Shown in pieces: positions 41,320 through 42,992 of a stretch of DNA of 42,992 bases; within the stretch, counting starts at the first letter, position 1; the number at the start of each line of letters is the position of its first letter. The notes under the pieces are model-generated. The model saw nothing but the letters and a program-made list of their open reading frames with translations. It searched no databases and had not been told where the DNA came from. Location of the stretch: positions 1-42,992 of the forward strand of contig JALLAZ010000011.1 in NCBI GenBank assembly GCA_036939755.1, given 5' to 3'. Source of the stretch: Stephanodiscus triporus (taxonomy: Eukaryota; Bacillariophyta; Thalassiosirophyceae; Thalassiosirales; Thalassiosiraceae). A program made the translations under genes and the position numbers.

Positions 41320-42992
41320 TGTCTTTATTGCGGTTGTTGTCGTTGTGATGGGCGGGGGACGTCGTCGTCGTCTTCTTCTTCTTCTTCTTCGGATGGCGAC
41401 GGGAGCCTCTTCTTTTCACATACACCCACCCTGTCGCCGTGGTGAAAGGGGATATCGTATGGGACACGGTGTAAAATGACACGGCTGTTGGTGTGAAACA
41501 ATCTTTTGTGGGCAGCAAGTTGCCGATAGCGTTCATCGAATGATATTTTCTTATCTCATTTTAATTTTAGGCGACCGTAAGTAGGTGTCTCGTTCGTTCG
41601 ATAATTATTTACCGCAATTAGACCATGATGATGAAAAGATTATTTTTATATATATTATTTGCATATCTCCCCCTCGGGGGCAAAATTTTGTTTTTAGTCC
41701 ATCCCTAGCTGATTCGTGATGAAGAAAGTTGAAACCGTCAAAATTTTCCCGCCAGGTGGTTCAAGAGAAGCTCAAAACGTAAATCGTTTTTTCAAACTTT
41801 CCCTCGCGCGAACGTCGGAGAAATGATGGAGAAGGGTGTGTATGGATCCTACGTGAATGACGATTTTCGCGAGTTTGATGTTTCTTCTGTCTTCCTCTCG
41901 TACGTACTTTCCTGGTACACGAGAGATTCTGAAAACCAGTCGTAACTGACATCGTTCACACACACAGACGCCCGCCCCACAAAGACGCGCACCTATCTAG
42001 AGATACGTGCATCTTACATACACGATACGATCGATATTCTCTCCTTTCTTGCCAGAAAATAGAAAACCCTCTGTTCTTGTCTTCAGAGATTGGATATTAT
42101 TCTACCTGCACCCACTTTGAATTCATAGAGTAGTTTGCTATGAATTCATTGTCCATACATCAAGCGAAACACCATGTTTTTTTTGTCGGCAATTAAAGCG
42201 ACCCAGGGGGAATATGCTGGATCACCGTCTTGGGAAGCGGTACTTCAGTGGCGGCACGATGATCCCCGATGCTGAGGGTGAAATAAATATCCGTGCACCG
42301 CAAGTCGGGCGATTATCGGTTAATTGCTGTGTATTGTGATGCGTGATTTTGCGAGGTAAAAGCTAGTTTTAACGGTAGCAAAAACACACACCCTATGACC
42401 ATGGCGACCGCCAGCATCCTACTGCTGCCATGGTGCCGCACTCATGGCGCCAAAGCATGTAACAATCAAACAACATGATGGGCGACTGTTTTGTGCGGCG
42501 GAGCCGTTAGTGGGTCGTCATGGCTGCCGCGATCGACCCTTTTGGTCATGACACGTCAATTTGCCTTTTTTGTTGTGGGTTGTGGCCTACGTAGGAATAC
42601 ATAGAGTAACATACCAGACAATTGACAATACCCTCCCGAGGAGGTGATGAAGTGCATCATGGCCGGCATCGGAGCCATCGGCTCGGCAGCCTCCACGCCG
42701 AATCGGTTGCTTCTTTGCATCCGCCGATGCAAGACGTCATGGCGACATGATGCATGTTGGCAGTGTAGGCGCAGAAGGCAAAATAGGATCAGGAGGATGT
42801 GTTTTCTGCTTAATGTGATTTCCCGCATGGATCAATCATGGTGACCGCCGTGGTCATCCTAACCCTAACACTAACTCCCGGCTTTTGAGCTTGGCAAAAT
42901 GTTGGCTTCGTGTCGGGGATTTTTTCCCCCAAAACGGCTGACACACCCGACATGTTGGCGTCATGTCGCCGACATGGTCTGTGTCGTGTCGG
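41320..42992. other. Gene-poor right end with short repeats
   Basis: No supported gene was found in 1.67 kb. There is an A/T-rich block near 41630-41660. Two similar 20-odd-bp stretches (42400-42420 and 42837-42860, both CATGG(C/T)GACCGCC...CATCCT) form a direct repeat 440 bp apart. The last 50 bp have clustered ATGTCG motifs. These could be ends of a non-autonomous mobile element, which is a guess. Confidence 0.4.
42948..42976. repeat. Clustered CGACATG/CATGTCG palindromes
   Basis: CGACATG (42948-42954) pairs with CATGTCG (42962-42968), and that copy pairs again with CGACATG (42970-42976) across a single C. The pattern continues as GTGTCG repeats to the window edge. Confidence 0.6.

Noticed and set aside
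40386..41348. Long plus-strand frame of 320 codons opposite the low-complexity gene
   Set aside because: It is a shadow of GC-rich repetitive coding sequence on the minus strand. Its translation is only Arg/Pro/Asp runs, with no conserved block.
42556..42828. 90-codon minus-strand frame near the right edge
   Set aside because: It has a weak leader-like start but no recognisable domain and lies within repeat-like sequence, so it is not supported as a gene.
42857..42876. Telomere-like CCTAACCCTAACACTAAC stretch
   Set aside because: It has fewer than three imperfect units with unique DNA on both sides, so it is too short to call an interstitial telomere.
1..42992. CRISPR arrays, tRNA or rRNA genes
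   Set aside because: No direct-repeat/spacer pattern, no tRNA T-arm/anticodon arrangement and no rRNA-like stretch was found by eye.

Overview
This window is nuclear DNA from a photosynthetic stramenopile, most likely a diatom. Three proteins begin with a signal-peptide-like leader followed by an ASAFAP-type plastid-targeting motif (DAFAPP, KAFVAP, SSFVTP). Most genes are split by short GT-AG introns of about 50-220 bp, and the gene content is eukaryotic: heterotrimeric G-protein beta subunit, RAPTOR, ionotropic glutamate receptor, CYP97. The genus cannot be fixed from sequence alone.

Layout. 1-1.3 kb: a decayed DDE transposase on the minus strand that runs off the left edge, with a perfect hairpin on its 5' side. 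1.9-7.1 kb: G-beta (+), a coiled-coil protein (-) and a sulfotransferase-like membrane protein (-). 7.6-9.7 kb is an accessory patch: a ten-repeat Cys/His protein, a frameshifted MATH-like remnant and a SHAQKYF-type Myb remnant. 9.9-36.7 kb holds twelve genes in strict -/+ alternation, forming six consecutive head-to-head pairs: Kelch/PDZ, iGluR/sulfotransferase-like, small membrane protein/S51 peptidase, methyltransferase/plastid acyltransferase, CYP97/DUF1475-like, FkbM methyltransferase/RAPTOR. 36.9-41.3 kb: a tetraspanin-like protein (-) and a long low-complexity protein with a conserved C-terminal domain (-). From 41.3 kb to the end I see no convincing gene.

The most unusual signal is that two head-to-head pairs are each bracketed by inverted repeat arms at their outer 3' ends. 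In both, the left arm contains the last codons and 3' flank of the minus-strand gene, and a diverged inverted copy lies just past the stop codon of the plus-strand gene. The CYP97 arms are about 450 bp and carry the whole C-terminal tail beyond the P450 core. This is what inversion of a divergent gene pair by staggered breaks would leave, or a mobile gene-end cassette.

Functions fall into three groups: secretory-pathway glycan or metabolite modification (two sulfotransferase-like proteins, an FkbM and a second methyltransferase with N-terminal hydrophobic segments); plastid metabolism (CYP97 carotenoid hydroxylase, lysophosphatidate acyltransferase, S51 peptidase); and signalling or growth control (G-beta, iGluR, RAPTOR, tetraspanin-like). 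Splice structures were built by hand from GT-AG sites, reading-frame continuity and family resemblance; no transcript data were available.
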